From Dawidia cretensis (GTDB taxonomy: Bacteria > Bacteroidota > Bacteroidia > Cytophagales > Cyclobacteriaceae), in assembly GCF_018598175.1 (NCBI RefSeq), contig NZ_JAHESE010000032.1, forward strand, positions 21,250-85,249: 64,000 bases of DNA, written 5' to 3'. The notes under the pieces are model-generated. The model was not told the DNA's origin and did not search any database. It worked only from the letters and a program-made list of their open reading frames with translations. The translations under genes and the position numbers were made by a program. This document shows, in pieces, positions 33,965-42,891 of the stretch (positions are counted from its first letter, which is position 1; each line of letters opens with the position of its first letter).

Positions 33965-35515
33965 TTACCAACCCTCGTTCTGCCACAAGGTTCCTTTGCT
34001 CACCGCAATTTCATCCGGCGGAATAGGCCACACGTGGTGGATGCCAGGGTTAAAGGTACGTCCTGCGTAGATCACTTTGGGATTACCGCTGTCGTCTTTC
34101 GCATAGGCATGGTAGAGGGGTTGCGCATATTTGCTCTGGGCATCGCCCCAACGCACGAGGTCAAAGTGGCGGTCGGTCCATTCGCCGGCCAGCTCGCAGC
34201 GGCGTTCATGCTTCAGGTCGTCCAGGGTGGCGCCACTGATCGGGTCCAGGTTAGCGCGGTCGCGTACTTCGTTTATTTCGGCGTCGCCGCTTTTCCCTTG
34301 TTTGATCCTGGCTTCTGCCATCATCAGCAATACGTCGGCGTAACGCACAAGCGGTACGTTCAGCGAGGTTGTGGGTTTATCGGCATTCGTGTTTACGTAG
34401 CGGGTGTCTACCGACCCATTTACTTTGGGATATCCGAACGGCTCCATGAATTTTCGGAACTGCAGTCCGGTGCGATTGCTGGAGCTTACCTTGTATTGGC
34501 CTTCGTTAAAGGCTACTTCTTCTCCAAAGTATTTGAATGTATCACCAGTCTTGAGAATGGTCGCTTCGCGGCGCTCATCGCCGGACTCATATTCCTCATA
34601 CAGGTTCTGGGTAGGATAGAATACACCCCAGCCGTTGTAAGCGCCCCAGCCTTTGTCCTCCAGCAATACGCCGGGGAAGATGGAGCCCAGTCCAGTGTCT
34701 TTTGGACTCGACGTAACAGACCAAACATATTCCGGCGAGAAGTTATTGGCGATCTTGAATACATCGGCGAAGTTCTCGAGCAGATCGTGCTTGCCGCTGG
34801 TGATGACCATGCCGGCATACAGCTCTGCATTGGCCCAGTCACCGGCGTACAGGTATGTACGAGCCAGGTATGCCCAGGCCGCAGTCTTATGCGGACGACC
34901 AAAGTCGCTGGACTCGTATTCCTCGAAGTAGGGCAACAGATCTGCTGCTGCTTTGAGGTCTTCGGCAATGTAGTCGTAGTTCACTTGTACGTTGGCCGGA
35001 CGAGCAACATATGGATCTTCCGGGTTTTCGCGATCGATGATCGGTACACCGGCACGGTGGTCGCCATAGTGGTAGGCCAATTCCAGGTGCATTACGGCGT
35101 GGTGAAAATGTGCTTCACCCAGAATACGATCCTTCAGATCCGCATTCATTTCAATCGCAGGCACGTTCCGTAGTATATCATTACAACGTTTCATGGTCCG
35201 GTAATGAAGCGCCCAGATGTTTTTCACTTCGCTCTCATTGCCTGTGATCTTGAAGGCCTTTACATTTTCCGAAAAGGCACGCGGCTTCGTACCGATGTCG
35301 TCGCTGCCATTGCTCAGCCAAAAGAAGCCACGGCCGTACATATCATCGTTGGAGTATTCGGCATATATTCCATTGACGGCCGATATGGCATCTGTCTCGT
35401 TGCGCCAAAAGCTGCTCGACGTAGGAGAACCGTGCGGCGTTACATCCAGCATCTCATCGCACGACGTAACGAAAAGCATACCCGCCAGAAGCGATAGATA
35501 GAATATTTTTTTCAT
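33965..35515 (-). CDS. susD: SusD/RagB-family glycan-binding lipoprotein (first pair)
   Basis: 516 residues with lipoprotein leader MKKIFYLSLLAGMLFVTSCD (Cys19). SusD marks: SSFWRNETDAISAVNGIYAE, ILGEAHFHHAVMHLELAYHY, TAAWAYLARTYLYAGDW, VPLVRYADVLLMMAEARIK, the C-terminal HERRCELAGEWTDRHFDLVR and VWPIPPDEIAVS. It binds glycan at the surface with SusC. It starts 6 bases after the SusC stop and ends at a terminator, so SusC-SusD form a closed unit. It differs clearly from the second SusD, pointing to two ligands or two lengths of one glycan. Confidence 0.94.
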   Translation of the reverse strand: MKKIFYLSLLAGMLFVTSCDEMLDVTPHGSPTSSSFWRNETDAISAVNGIYAEYSNDDMYGRGFFWLSNGSDDIGTKPRAFSENVKAFKITGNESEVKNIWALHYRTMKRCNDILRNVPAIEMNADLKDRILGEAHFHHAVMHLELAYHYGDHRAGVPIIDRENPEDPYVARPANVQVNYDYIAEDLKAAADLLPYFEEYESSDFGRPHKTAAWAYLARTYLYAGDWANAELYAGMVITSGKHDLLENFADVFKIANNFSPEYVWSVTSSPKDTGLGSIFPGVLLEDKGWGAYNGWGVFYPTQNLYEEYESGDERREATILKTGDTFKYFGEEVAFNEGQYKVSSSNRTGLQFRKFMEPFGYPKVNGSVDTRYVNTNADKPTTSLNVPLVRYADVLLMMAEARIKQGKSGDAEINEVRDRANLDPISGATLDDLKHERRCELAGEWTDRHFDLVRWGDAQSKYAQPLYHAYAKDDSGNPKVIYAGRTFNPGIHHVWPIPPDEIAVSKGTLWQNEGW

Positions 35516-35521
35516 ACGAAT

Positions 35522-38500
35522 TTAGAATTTAAGATTAACACCTGCCAGAAACACCTTCGAGAGCGGGTACATACCCGTGTCGATGCCGTAGTTACCAATA
35601 CCTACTTCTGGGTCCATGCCCGAGTAGTCGGTAATGGTAAACACGTTCTGTGCCGTTACGTATAGCCTCAGCTTCACTTTATCGAGGAGTGCACGCTTCA
35701 GCGTATAGCCCAGCGTGACATTCTTCAACCGCAGGAACGAGCCGTCTTCGATGAAGAAATCCGACACACGCGTCCAATTGTTGTTAGGGTCTGTCATAGA
35801 AAGCCGGGGAATTGTAGCGTCAGGATTCTCTGGCGTCCAGGCATTTTTCGATTCTGTGATCAGGTTATAGCCGTAGCCGGCATTCAATCCCAGCGCGCGC
35901 ACCGAGTTGAAGATACTGTTGCCGTGTACCCCCTGAAAGAATAAGTTCAGATCAAAACCTTTATAGCCCAGGTTGGCATTGAGGCTATAGGTCAGGTCCG
36001 GGAAGGGGTTACCCAGCACAAATCGGTCATCGTTGTCGATATCGCCATCACCGTCCTTGTCTACAAATTTAAAGTCGCCACCGACGGCCGACGGCTGATA
36101 GCGCGTACCGTTGGCGTTGAGGTAGTTAGCCGCCTCTTCGTTGGAATTGAAGACACCGGCGGTTCTATAACCATAGAAAGCACCAAAGGCATTACCCACC
36201 AGGTTGATATTGGCCTGTGGCATCGTCCTTACCGTGGGACCGATGTTCTGAAATCTATTTTCGTCGGTAATAGACCCGATCTCGCTTTTGACACGTGAAA
36301 TATTGGCAGTAATATCATAGGTCAGCTCGCCTTGGTTCTTGCGATAGGTGATGCCCAGCTCAAAACCTCTGTTTACCACTTCGCCAGCGTTGATCCATTG
36401 GCCATCGGGAGCCCCTGCTGCTCCTGGCAGTGTCTTTTTGAACAACATATCGGTGTTGGTCTTTTTGAAGACATCCAGCGATCCCGTTAACTGGCCGTCC
36501 AGTAAGCCGAAGTCAAGTCCTATGTTTTGTTGCACAGAGCTTTCCCATTTTAAATCCTGGTTGGAAAGGCCGGTCTCTGCATACCCGTAGACGATGGCCG
36601 GGTCTTCGCCCAGCCAGGCGCGTGTGCGACCCAATCCCACGGCAAACGGATAGCGGTCTAATGCGCCCAGGTTACCGATCACACCCCAGCTGCCGCGCAA
36701 TTTCAGGTCACTGATGATGTTTACGTCCTCTAGAAAGCTCTCTTGCACGAGGTTCCATCCCACCGACACCGATGGATATGTTTCCCAGCGATTCAACGAG
36801 ATCAGCTTAGACGTACCATCGCGACGAATAACCGCCGTCAACAGGTACTTGCCTTTGTAGTTATAGTTCGCCCGTGCCAAGTACGACATGATCATTTCTT
36901 CCGGGTTTCCCGCGCCCAGTACCTCGATGGTTTTAGCGTTGTACAGGTTGCGGTAAGCCCGATCTTCGTTATCAAAGTTTGTACCCTTTACACTATAGTA
37001 TTCGTATTTGTTGCGCTGGTATGTAAAACCTGCCAGTGCCGAGATATTATGATCGTCTTTCACCGTAGTCTCATACGACAGCGTCTGTTCGGTCAGAAGG
37101 ACATCCTGATTATCGGATGTCTGATAGAGCTCATTAAAGTCGAAGATCTTGCCTGTCTCGAGCACCTTTACGTTGAATTGTTTGGAATCTCTCCGAATCT
37201 GTGTCATGCCCCAGTTGCTTCTGAACTTTAGCCCTTTGACCACGTCAACCTCCAGGTACGGATTGATCAGCAAAGTCGACGTAGGATTGTGATTGTCCAG
37301 GCGTTTGAGGTAGGCAACAGGGTTGATCAGGTCTCCATAAGCATTTGCATACTCTTCGGGCACGCCACCGAATTTACCCGATCCGTCTTCGCGGTATACC
37401 GTTGCGTTGGCCGGATAATACAAGGCTGTCATAATCGCACCGGTGTAGGCACTCGATGTATTGCCGGTCTGTCCGTCCCAAAATGAATACGACAGGTTTT
37501 CACCAATGCGTACGCCTTTCAGAATCTCGTGCGAGGAGTTGATACGGGCGGTGTAACGGTTCGACTCTGTATTGAGTAGTATACCCTGGTTACGACGGTA
37601 GCCGCCCGAGATAAAATAGTTCGATTTCTGATTACCGCCGTCGATCGAAACATCCAGATTATTAATGATCCCGGCCTGGAAAATTTCATCCATCCAGTTT
37701 GTTTTGGTAATACGCGACGAAGGATTACCCGCGGCGTCAAACGCAGGGATGCGGTCTTGCCCGGCGTTGTCAGTCGCCATGTTGGCGGCATCGGCACGTT
37801 CGGCGGCATTGAGCGCTTCTAGTTTCTTCGCGACTTGCTGAAAGCCCTGCTGGTAGTTTACTTCCACATGGCTGGACGACCGCCCCTTCTTGGTCGTGAT
37901 CAAAATAACACCACCCGATGCACGTGCACCGTAGATAGCAGCCGACGCAGCATCTTTCAAAATGCTGATAGCTTCTACTTCATTCGGGTTGATCATGCTG
38001 ATCTGGCCTTCAAAGATAACGCCGTCCAAAATGATGAGCGGTCTTTCTGCATTCAACGACCCAATACCTCGAATCTTGATATCGGCTGTCGACGTTGGAT
38101 CGCCACCGTTGTTCATCACCGTTACCCCTGGCACTGTACCTTGCAGGAGCTCAGCAGCTGTGTTATAGTTGCGGCTCGATACTTCTCGCGTGCTGACAGA
38201 GGATACTGCCCCCAGCACTTCAGACTTTTTTACCGAACCATAACCGATCACAACGACATCCTGTAATTGCGAAATGTCCGACGCAAGTTTAATCTCGAAG
38301 TAAACTTTATTGCCGACGGCTTCTTCATACACTGTAAAACCGATGAATGAAACCACGAGTACGCCGTCATCGGGAACGCGCAGCGCAAACGAACCATCCG
38401 CGTCGGTCGTAGTGCCGATGGAAGTTCCTTTCACTACTACGCTGGCGCCGGGCAATGCTTCGCCGGCATCCGACGTTACTTTCCCGCGAATGTCGACGTC

Positions 38501-38875
38501 TTGGGTAACATGTACTTTCTTCCGGATAACAATGTTTTTGTTGGCTACGGCATACTCCAGGCCGGCCGGCGCCAATACGCTGTTAAGGATGTATTTAAGC
38601 TCGCGGTCGCGAACGGAAAGTGTGACTTTATCCGGACTGGCAACGTCCACACTTTTATAGGTAAAATTGACTTTTGCGAGAAGCTGAATCTTTTTCAGCA
38701 CTTGCTGCAACGATTCGTCTTTCACATTCAGCGAAAGGCGCTGATCCAATACATTCTGGCCGGAGACACTATGGGCCTGTGCTGCTGAAAGCAGGACAGT
38801 CGCCAGGATAAAGACTCCACTAATCACTCTCATTACTTTTAACCAATGATCATGTTGTAGAAATGTTAATTTCAT
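35522..38875 (-). CDS. susC: SusC/RagA-family transporter with N-terminal STN signalling domain
   Basis: 1117 residues. Leader to about 40; STN domain about 45-118 (LSLNVKDESLQQVLKKIQLL, PDKVTLSVRDRELKYIL); carboxypeptidase-like domain (VDIRGKVTSDAGEALPGASV); SusC signature LQDVVVIGYGSVKKSEVLGA; plug with IKIRGIGSLNAERPLIILDG and DAASAAIYGARASGGVILIT; barrel to the end (PLSKVFLAGVNLKF). The STN domain passes the ligand-bound signal to FecR in the periplasm, and FecR plus an ECF sigma are the next genes upstream. Imports glycan and switches its own operon on. An inverted repeat lies just before the start. Confidence 0.96.
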   Translation of the reverse strand: MKLTFLQHDHWLKVMRVISGVFILATVLLSAAQAHSVSGQNVLDQRLSLNVKDESLQQVLKKIQLLAKVNFTYKSVDVASPDKVTLSVRDRELKYILNSVLAPAGLEYAVANKNIVIRKKVHVTQDVDIRGKVTSDAGEALPGASVVVKGTSIGTTTDADGSFALRVPDDGVLVVSFIGFTVYEEAVGNKVYFEIKLASDISQLQDVVVIGYGSVKKSEVLGAVSSVSTREVSSRNYNTAAELLQGTVPGVTVMNNGGDPTSTADIKIRGIGSLNAERPLIILDGVIFEGQISMINPNEVEAISILKDAASAAIYGARASGGVILITTKKGRSSSHVEVNYQQGFQQVAKKLEALNAAERADAANMATDNAGQDRIPAFDAAGNPSSRITKTNWMDEIFQAGIINNLDVSIDGGNQKSNYFISGGYRRNQGILLNTESNRYTARINSSHEILKGVRIGENLSYSFWDGQTGNTSSAYTGAIMTALYYPANATVYREDGSGKFGGVPEEYANAYGDLINPVAYLKRLDNHNPTSTLLINPYLEVDVVKGLKFRSNWGMTQIRRDSKQFNVKVLETGKIFDFNELYQTSDNQDVLLTEQTLSYETTVKDDHNISALAGFTYQRNKYEYYSVKGTNFDNEDRAYRNLYNAKTIEVLGAGNPEEMIMSYLARANYNYKGKYLLTAVIRRDGTSKLISLNRWETYPSVSVGWNLVQESFLEDVNIISDLKLRGSWGVIGNLGALDRYPFAVGLGRTRAWLGEDPAIVYGYAETGLSNQDLKWESSVQQNIGLDFGLLDGQLTGSLDVFKKTNTDMLFKKTLPGAAGAPDGQWINAGEVVNRGFELGITYRKNQGELTYDITANISRVKSEIGSITDENRFQNIGPTVRTMPQANINLVGNAFGAFYGYRTAGVFNSNEEAANYLNANGTRYQPSAVGGDFKFVDKDGDGDIDNDDRFVLGNPFPDLTYSLNANLGYKGFDLNLFFQGVHGNSIFNSVRALGLNAGYGYNLITESKNAWTPENPDATIPRLSMTDPNNNWTRVSDFFIEDGSFLRLKNVTLGYTLKRALLDKVKLRLYVTAQNVFTITDYSGMDPEVGIGNYGIDTGMYPLSKVFLAGVNLKF

Positions 38876-38887
38876 ATTTTTAGAAGG

Positions 38888-38908
38888 TTATTCTGTTCAA
38901 CAGGATAA
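38888..38908. promoter_or_regulatory. 21-bp inverted repeat just upstream of the STN-SusC start
   Basis: TTATTCTGTT-C-AACAGGATAA is symmetric at 9 of 10 pairs around a central C. It lies 13-33 bases before the SusC ATG, so it would be in the mRNA leader or over the transcription start. It could be an operator or a leader hairpin. The 200-bp gap to the FecR gene holds no gene. Confidence 0.5.
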
Positions 38909-39075
38909 TTACCGGGGAATGACGGAATGGGATTTGCAAGGTTTCTTCCGTTATTCCCCTACTTATGCTCCGCTATGCACATTCAGTCGCACAGCGCTAT
39001 GGAATGCGCTCACTACCCGTAGTCGTTTCGTTGCTGTAAGATTGTTTTCATATAAAATCGTTAGTTTAAGTTTCC

Positions 39076-40005
39076 TCAGTTACACCCGCTTCCGGAAATC
39101 CAATAGACGTGACCGTCCCGCGTGGCGGTGGCGTTTAGCAACAGGCAGAGCAAGTCCACCACTTCTTTTTCCGTCATCGACTCCAGCGTCGTGGAAATAC
39201 GACATGCGCCCGACACCGTATCCTTTACCCGAATATCGACACCGTAGAAGCGGCTAACCGTTTGCAATACATCCTGAACGGGCTGATCCTCGAAAACAAG
39301 CTTACCTTGTCTCCAGCCGGTATAGCGATCGAAATCCGTAAAGGTCCACGACCCCAAAATATCCTTCGTCGCCATGGCGATTTGCCCGCGTGTCAATGTA
39401 TCCGTGTTTTGCTGATACTGCACGGCTACCCGGCCGGTAACAACGGCTACTTCTGTCGGTTGACCGGTATAGTGCCGCACATTAAAAGAAGTGCCCAACA
39501 CGGTTGTCGTCAGCTCACCAGCATGCACGATGAAGGGCTTCTTCGGATTGTGTGCTATTTCGAAAAAAGCTTCGCCTTCCAGGTATACTTCGCGGGTATC
39601 CCCTTTGAATGTTTGTGGGGCGCGGAATTTCGTGCCGGCATTTAACCATATATGCGAGCCGTCGGCCAGTATCACATCCGTGTGTTCGCCATGCGCCGTA
39701 ACGTACTCGGCATAGTGCACTTCCGTGTCAAACGTCTTTTGGGTATACAGCACGACGCCGGCTACCGCTATCAGGAGCACTGCCGCAGCAACTTTCCAGT
39801 AGGAGGTCCACAACGGAACAGTTGTTCGCCTCGAAATACCATTCTTCATTTGAACAAGCTCGCGGTCGATGTCTGCCGGTGAGGCATCGTCTGGCACTTC
39901 TTGCGTATCATCAAAGGACTTGTACCACGCATGGTAAATCATGTGGCCTTCCGGCGAATTTTTGCCGGACAAAAAATCTTTCAGCTTCTTTCGTATACTT
40001 GACAT
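39076..40005 (-). CDS. FecR-family anti-sigma factor
   Basis: 309 residues: cytoplasmic N-terminal sigma-binding part (1-85, MSSIRKKLKDFLSGKNSPEG), one membrane helix (YWKVAAAVLLIAVAGVVLY), then the periplasmic FecR domain (VTAHGEHTDVILADGSHIWL, TREVYLEGEAFFEIAHNPKK, TVLGTSFNVRHYTGQPTEVA) and the Bacteroidota-typical DUF4974 C-terminal domain (FEDQPVQDVLQTVSRFYGVD). It holds the ECF sigma inactive until the STN domain of the neighbouring SusC signals. Gap to the sigma gene is 114 bases. Confidence 0.95.
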   Translation of the reverse strand: MSSIRKKLKDFLSGKNSPEGHMIYHAWYKSFDDTQEVPDDASPADIDRELVQMKNGISRRTTVPLWTSYWKVAAAVLLIAVAGVVLYTQKTFDTEVHYAEYVTAHGEHTDVILADGSHIWLNAGTKFRAPQTFKGDTREVYLEGEAFFEIAHNPKKPFIVHAGELTTTVLGTSFNVRHYTGQPTEVAVVTGRVAVQYQQNTDTLTRGQIAMATKDILGSWTFTDFDRYTGWRQGKLVFEDQPVQDVLQTVSRFYGVDIRVKDTVSGACRISTTLESMTEKEVVDLLCLLLNATATRDGHVYWISGSGCN

Positions 40006-40119
40006 GTAGCGTAAATGCCGTTATACCAGAAAGCCGTTTAACGCTGCGCGACGGGTAGGTCGTCACGATATTATCTTTATGTTATCGGAATGAAGTCAGG
40101 AAGACTTACTAGGGGAAGC

Positions 40120-40710
40120 TTATTCCAGGAATAACACGGCCGCGAGGATATATAAATCTTTCAGGCTGATGCGCAGCTCTTTGAGGGCGTGTGAGATATG
40201 ATACTTGGCTGTGTCAGGTGAGATATTGAGCTTGTCGGCAATCTCCTGAATGGTATAATGTTCAAAACGGCTGAGCTTAAAAACTTCGCGACATTTGTCC
40301 GGCAACGCGTTGATGCTTTTATTCAGATGGTAGTCAAGCTCTTCGGCGTCCAGTTGCTCGCGGGTCATGTCGGTGACCCGGTCCTCAAAACGGGCAAGTT
40401 GTTGCAGGTAGCCATGCTTGACCTTTAAAGACCGGATGTGGTCCAGCACTTCGTACTTGACTGCGGTAAATAGATAAGACGCGACGCTCCGGGTTATAAC
40501 AAGGCTGGCGCGTTTGTACCAAAGGTCTGTAAATACCTCCTGTACCAGCTCTTCCGCTACCGCGCGGGATTGTATACGATTGTACGCCGCGGCGATCAGC
40601 TTACTTCGAAAGCGTATGTAAAGACAATCGAATGCACCCTCCTGACCTTGCTTCAGCAAATCCAAAAGATTTTCGTCGGTCAATTCCCCGTAATCCTGAT
40701 GAAGGGCCAT
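40120..40710 (-). CDS. ECF RNA polymerase sigma-70 factor, Bacteroidota family 1
   Basis: 196 residues. Sigma region 2 is GAFDCLYIRFRSKLIAAAYN to VAEELVQEVFTDLWYKRA. Region 4 is LPDKCREVFKLSRFEHYTIQ followed by the helix-turn-helix EIADKLNISPDTAKYHISHA. Together with FecR and the STN-SusC it forms the usual trans-envelope relay. It lies 76 bases downstream of the SusR-like gene. Confidence 0.95.
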   Translation of the reverse strand: MALHQDYGELTDENLLDLLKQGQEGAFDCLYIRFRSKLIAAAYNRIQSRAVAEELVQEVFTDLWYKRASLVITRSVASYLFTAVKYEVLDHIRSLKVKHGYLQQLARFEDRVTDMTREQLDAEELDYHLNKSINALPDKCREVFKLSRFEHYTIQEIADKLNISPDTAKYHISHALKELRISLKDLYILAAVLFLE

Positions 40711-40786
40711 ACACTGATTTGGGAGGTAAGTTATGGCAGCAACGTATATAGGAGACTAACGGGCTGTTAACCTTTTGTTAATTACA

Positions 40787-42412
40787 TCAAATCGCCTCGA
40801 TCTGCATAATCCTTCGCTCGAATTCTTCATTTGGCACCAACGACTTGCTTTTTACCCGTGCCTTGTAGTTGTAGATCGTATTAATAGAGTAATCCAGGAT
40901 CTTGGCAATCTTTTCCGTATCGTGAATGCCCATGCGGATCAAAGCAAAGATCCGTAGCTCGGTATTCAACAACTGACCTTCTTTCAGTACGATGCGATCT
41001 TCTTCTTTAAAGAAAGAATTGAACGTCGTCACAAAATCCGGGAAGAGCTTTAGGAAAATCTTATCAAAGCTGAAATATAGGTCCTCCCGTTCTTTCTTCA
41101 AATTGATATTGTTCACCACAAACCGGATGTCGTCGTACTTCTTCGCCATCAGTTTGTTATCAATCGCTTGTTTGAACGCTTCGATCTTTACGAGATACTC
41201 CGAGTTGATATTAAAATAGAACCCGATGTACTCTTCTTTGATCTTGTTCGCCTCCATCAGGTGGTTGTTAACTTCTTGTAAGAGTTTGTTTGACTCCTGG
41301 AGGCTTGCGTTTGCTTCTTTAATGCTCTTGTCCGCCTCCTGAATCTTTTTGAACTGTTTATAGATGATCACGGCAAAGACCACTGTAATAATCGAAAGCA
41401 CCGTGATGACCAGGGCGTATGCAAACAATAATTTACGTTGACGATCTACCGTGTCCAGTTTGTTGCCTTCAATGATCGGGAAGATCGCCGCCACCTGAAT
41501 CTTGCGGTGGCGTGCGCCGTAGAAGTTCGCATCGTCCATGGCGTGCTTTACGTATGCATAGGCGCGCACAACATCGCCATCTTTATATAGGAGCTCGGCC
41601 AGGTTGAGAATGGCCAGGGTTTCTTTTGTAGACGATCGGTTATCGGCCATCGAAGCACGGATCAACATAAGCTTGGCATCTTCGATACGGCCTTGCTGTT
41701 GGTAGATGTAGCCCAGCGTGCTGGCGGCGATGGCAAGGGAAGCGTCGGTGAGGGTAAAGGCGGAGAGCATCCGTTCGAGGTCGGCCGAAGCTGCCTGGAA
41801 GTTATTCATGCGCAGATGCTTCATGGAGCGCAAGTGGAGATACTCGCTGGAGCGGGTTCCGAGGTAGTGCAAGGCAGAGTCGACGTATTGGTTGCCGAGT
41901 TGTGTGTAGCGTTCAGTGAAGTATTGGTCGCGGTTGAAGTCCACCAGGTCGTAGTACGTACGGGCGAGGACAGAATACAGCTCGGTGCGAATGGTGTCGG
42001 GCAGCTGCCGCTCGTGTATGGCGTGCAGGGTGTCGAGCGCCTCGTTAAACATACCCGACGACAACAGGATAAATGCCAGTTTGATCCGGCCATAGGCAAT
42101 GCGGGTGGGATCTTTTAGCCGGTAGGCCTCATGCTGCATGTTGCGGGCATACGTAAAGGCCGAATCGTAAATAAATGTTTTGTACTCATTATAAATACGA
42201 TCGTATAAGAAAAAGAGGTTTTCCGGGCGGATGTGTCGTTTTTCGATCATGAGGGCGTCAATGCGGGCCTTCTTTTGCTGAATGTACCGGTCGCGGTCGG
42301 CCAGCACCTGGTCCAGGTCGTTTAACGCTTCCGAAACCGGCGTTTCCGCCTGCGTCACAGACATTCCGAATACCAAAAAAAGCAACAGCAACAGCCAGCG
42401 GATCATCTCCAT
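40787..42412 (-). CDS. SusR-like membrane-spanning regulator (DUF6377 type)
   Basis: 541 residues. Leader 1-22; periplasmic TPR-like helical region about 25-325 (MFNEALDTLHAIHER, TLGYIYQQQGRIEDAKLML); membrane helix 329-351 (LVITVLSIITVVFAVIIY); heptad coiled coil 352-395 (repeated EANASLQESNKLLQEVNN); cytoplasmic DUF6377-like part; C-terminal helix-turn-helix about 486-522 (RMGIHDTEKIAKILDYSINT) of LuxR-like look. This is the layout of SusR-type regulators that sense an oligosaccharide in the periplasm and activate a PUL. It is the first gene of the - strand locus. An 18-bp palindrome is 39 bases upstream of its ATG. Confidence 0.85.
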   Translation of the reverse strand: MEMIRWLLLLLFLVFGMSVTQAETPVSEALNDLDQVLADRDRYIQQKKARIDALMIEKRHIRPENLFFLYDRIYNEYKTFIYDSAFTYARNMQHEAYRLKDPTRIAYGRIKLAFILLSSGMFNEALDTLHAIHERQLPDTIRTELYSVLARTYYDLVDFNRDQYFTERYTQLGNQYVDSALHYLGTRSSEYLHLRSMKHLRMNNFQAASADLERMLSAFTLTDASLAIAASTLGYIYQQQGRIEDAKLMLIRASMADNRSSTKETLAILNLAELLYKDGDVVRAYAYVKHAMDDANFYGARHRKIQVAAIFPIIEGNKLDTVDRQRKLLFAYALVITVLSIITVVFAVIIYKQFKKIQEADKSIKEANASLQESNKLLQEVNNHLMEANKIKEEYIGFYFNINSEYLVKIEAFKQAIDNKLMAKKYDDIRFVVNNINLKKEREDLYFSFDKIFLKLFPDFVTTFNSFFKEEDRIVLKEGQLLNTELRIFALIRMGIHDTEKIAKILDYSINTIYNYKARVKSKSLVPNEEFERRIMQIEAI

Positions 42413-42450
42413 TCGATCTTATAAGTCCAAGCCATTAAAATAATAATTTT

Positions 42451-42468
42451 ATCGTTACCGATAACGAT
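42451..42468. promoter_or_regulatory. 18-bp palindrome upstream of the SusR-like gene
   Basis: ATCGTTACCGATAACGAT equals its reverse complement at 16 of 18 positions. Position and symmetry fit an operator. Its half-site ATCGTTACCG agrees at 8 of 10 positions with the arms of the GH97 operator. Confidence 0.6.
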
Positions 42469-42520
42469 TTCTAGACGGTGCCAGGTATAATATATTAAAG
42501 TGTGAGTCGGAAAATGGGTT

Positions 42521-42604
42521 ATCTGGCGCGAGTCTTAGCCCCGTCTCGGGGCGGAGACTCGTGTCTACCCCAGGGCCAGTCTTCAGACTGGCGTCGCGAA
42601 CAGG
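42521..42604. repeat. REP-like pair of palindromes
   Basis: Two adjacent hairpins. First, 42529-42561: CGAGTCT/AGACTCG outside and CCCCG/CGGGG inside, 3-base internal loops. Second, 42575-42592: GCCAGTCT/AGACTGGC, 8-bp stem, 2-base centre. GC-rich imperfect palindromes in an AT-rich gap look like REP/BIME elements mobilised by RAYT transposases. The copy number in the genome cannot be seen here. Confidence 0.55.
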
Positions 42605-42870
42605 TAAAGTATATAAATTATGCACCCGCTCACGATTGCAGACACAGTTTTTTAAACCACCCTATTCAAAATGTATACTAATCACGGAAAGCAGCCTGAT
42701 TAATCCGGTACATAAAAATAATTTACACTTATTTACTTCAATACATTTTATATATACCGAACCAATCAGTATATTTCTTTTACAATACTTCACTGCATCT
42801 CTATAACGTTGCCGGTAGCGAACATTAGCTTTCACCGAAAGAGCGCGCGGGTAGTATTGCGAGGGGGAAT
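42605..42870. other. AT-rich intergenic stretch without a supported gene
   Basis: Rest of the 479-bp gap between the divergent SusR-like and GT2 genes. It is AT-rich with scattered TA-rich runs (near 42745-42785) that could hold promoter elements. An 81-codon frame at 42561-42806 starts inside the REP-like element and shows no family resemblance. Confidence 0.5.
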
Positions 42871-42891
42871 TTGACTTTAATCTTACCGTAT

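Noticed and set aside
34034-35173. 379-codon open frame on the + strand opposite SusD
   Set aside because: Shadow of a clearly recognised SusD gene on the - strand; the antisense translation shows no family motif and no leader.
42561-42806. 81-codon open frame upstream of the GT2 gene
   Set aside because: It starts within the REP-like palindromes and shows no recognisable feature.
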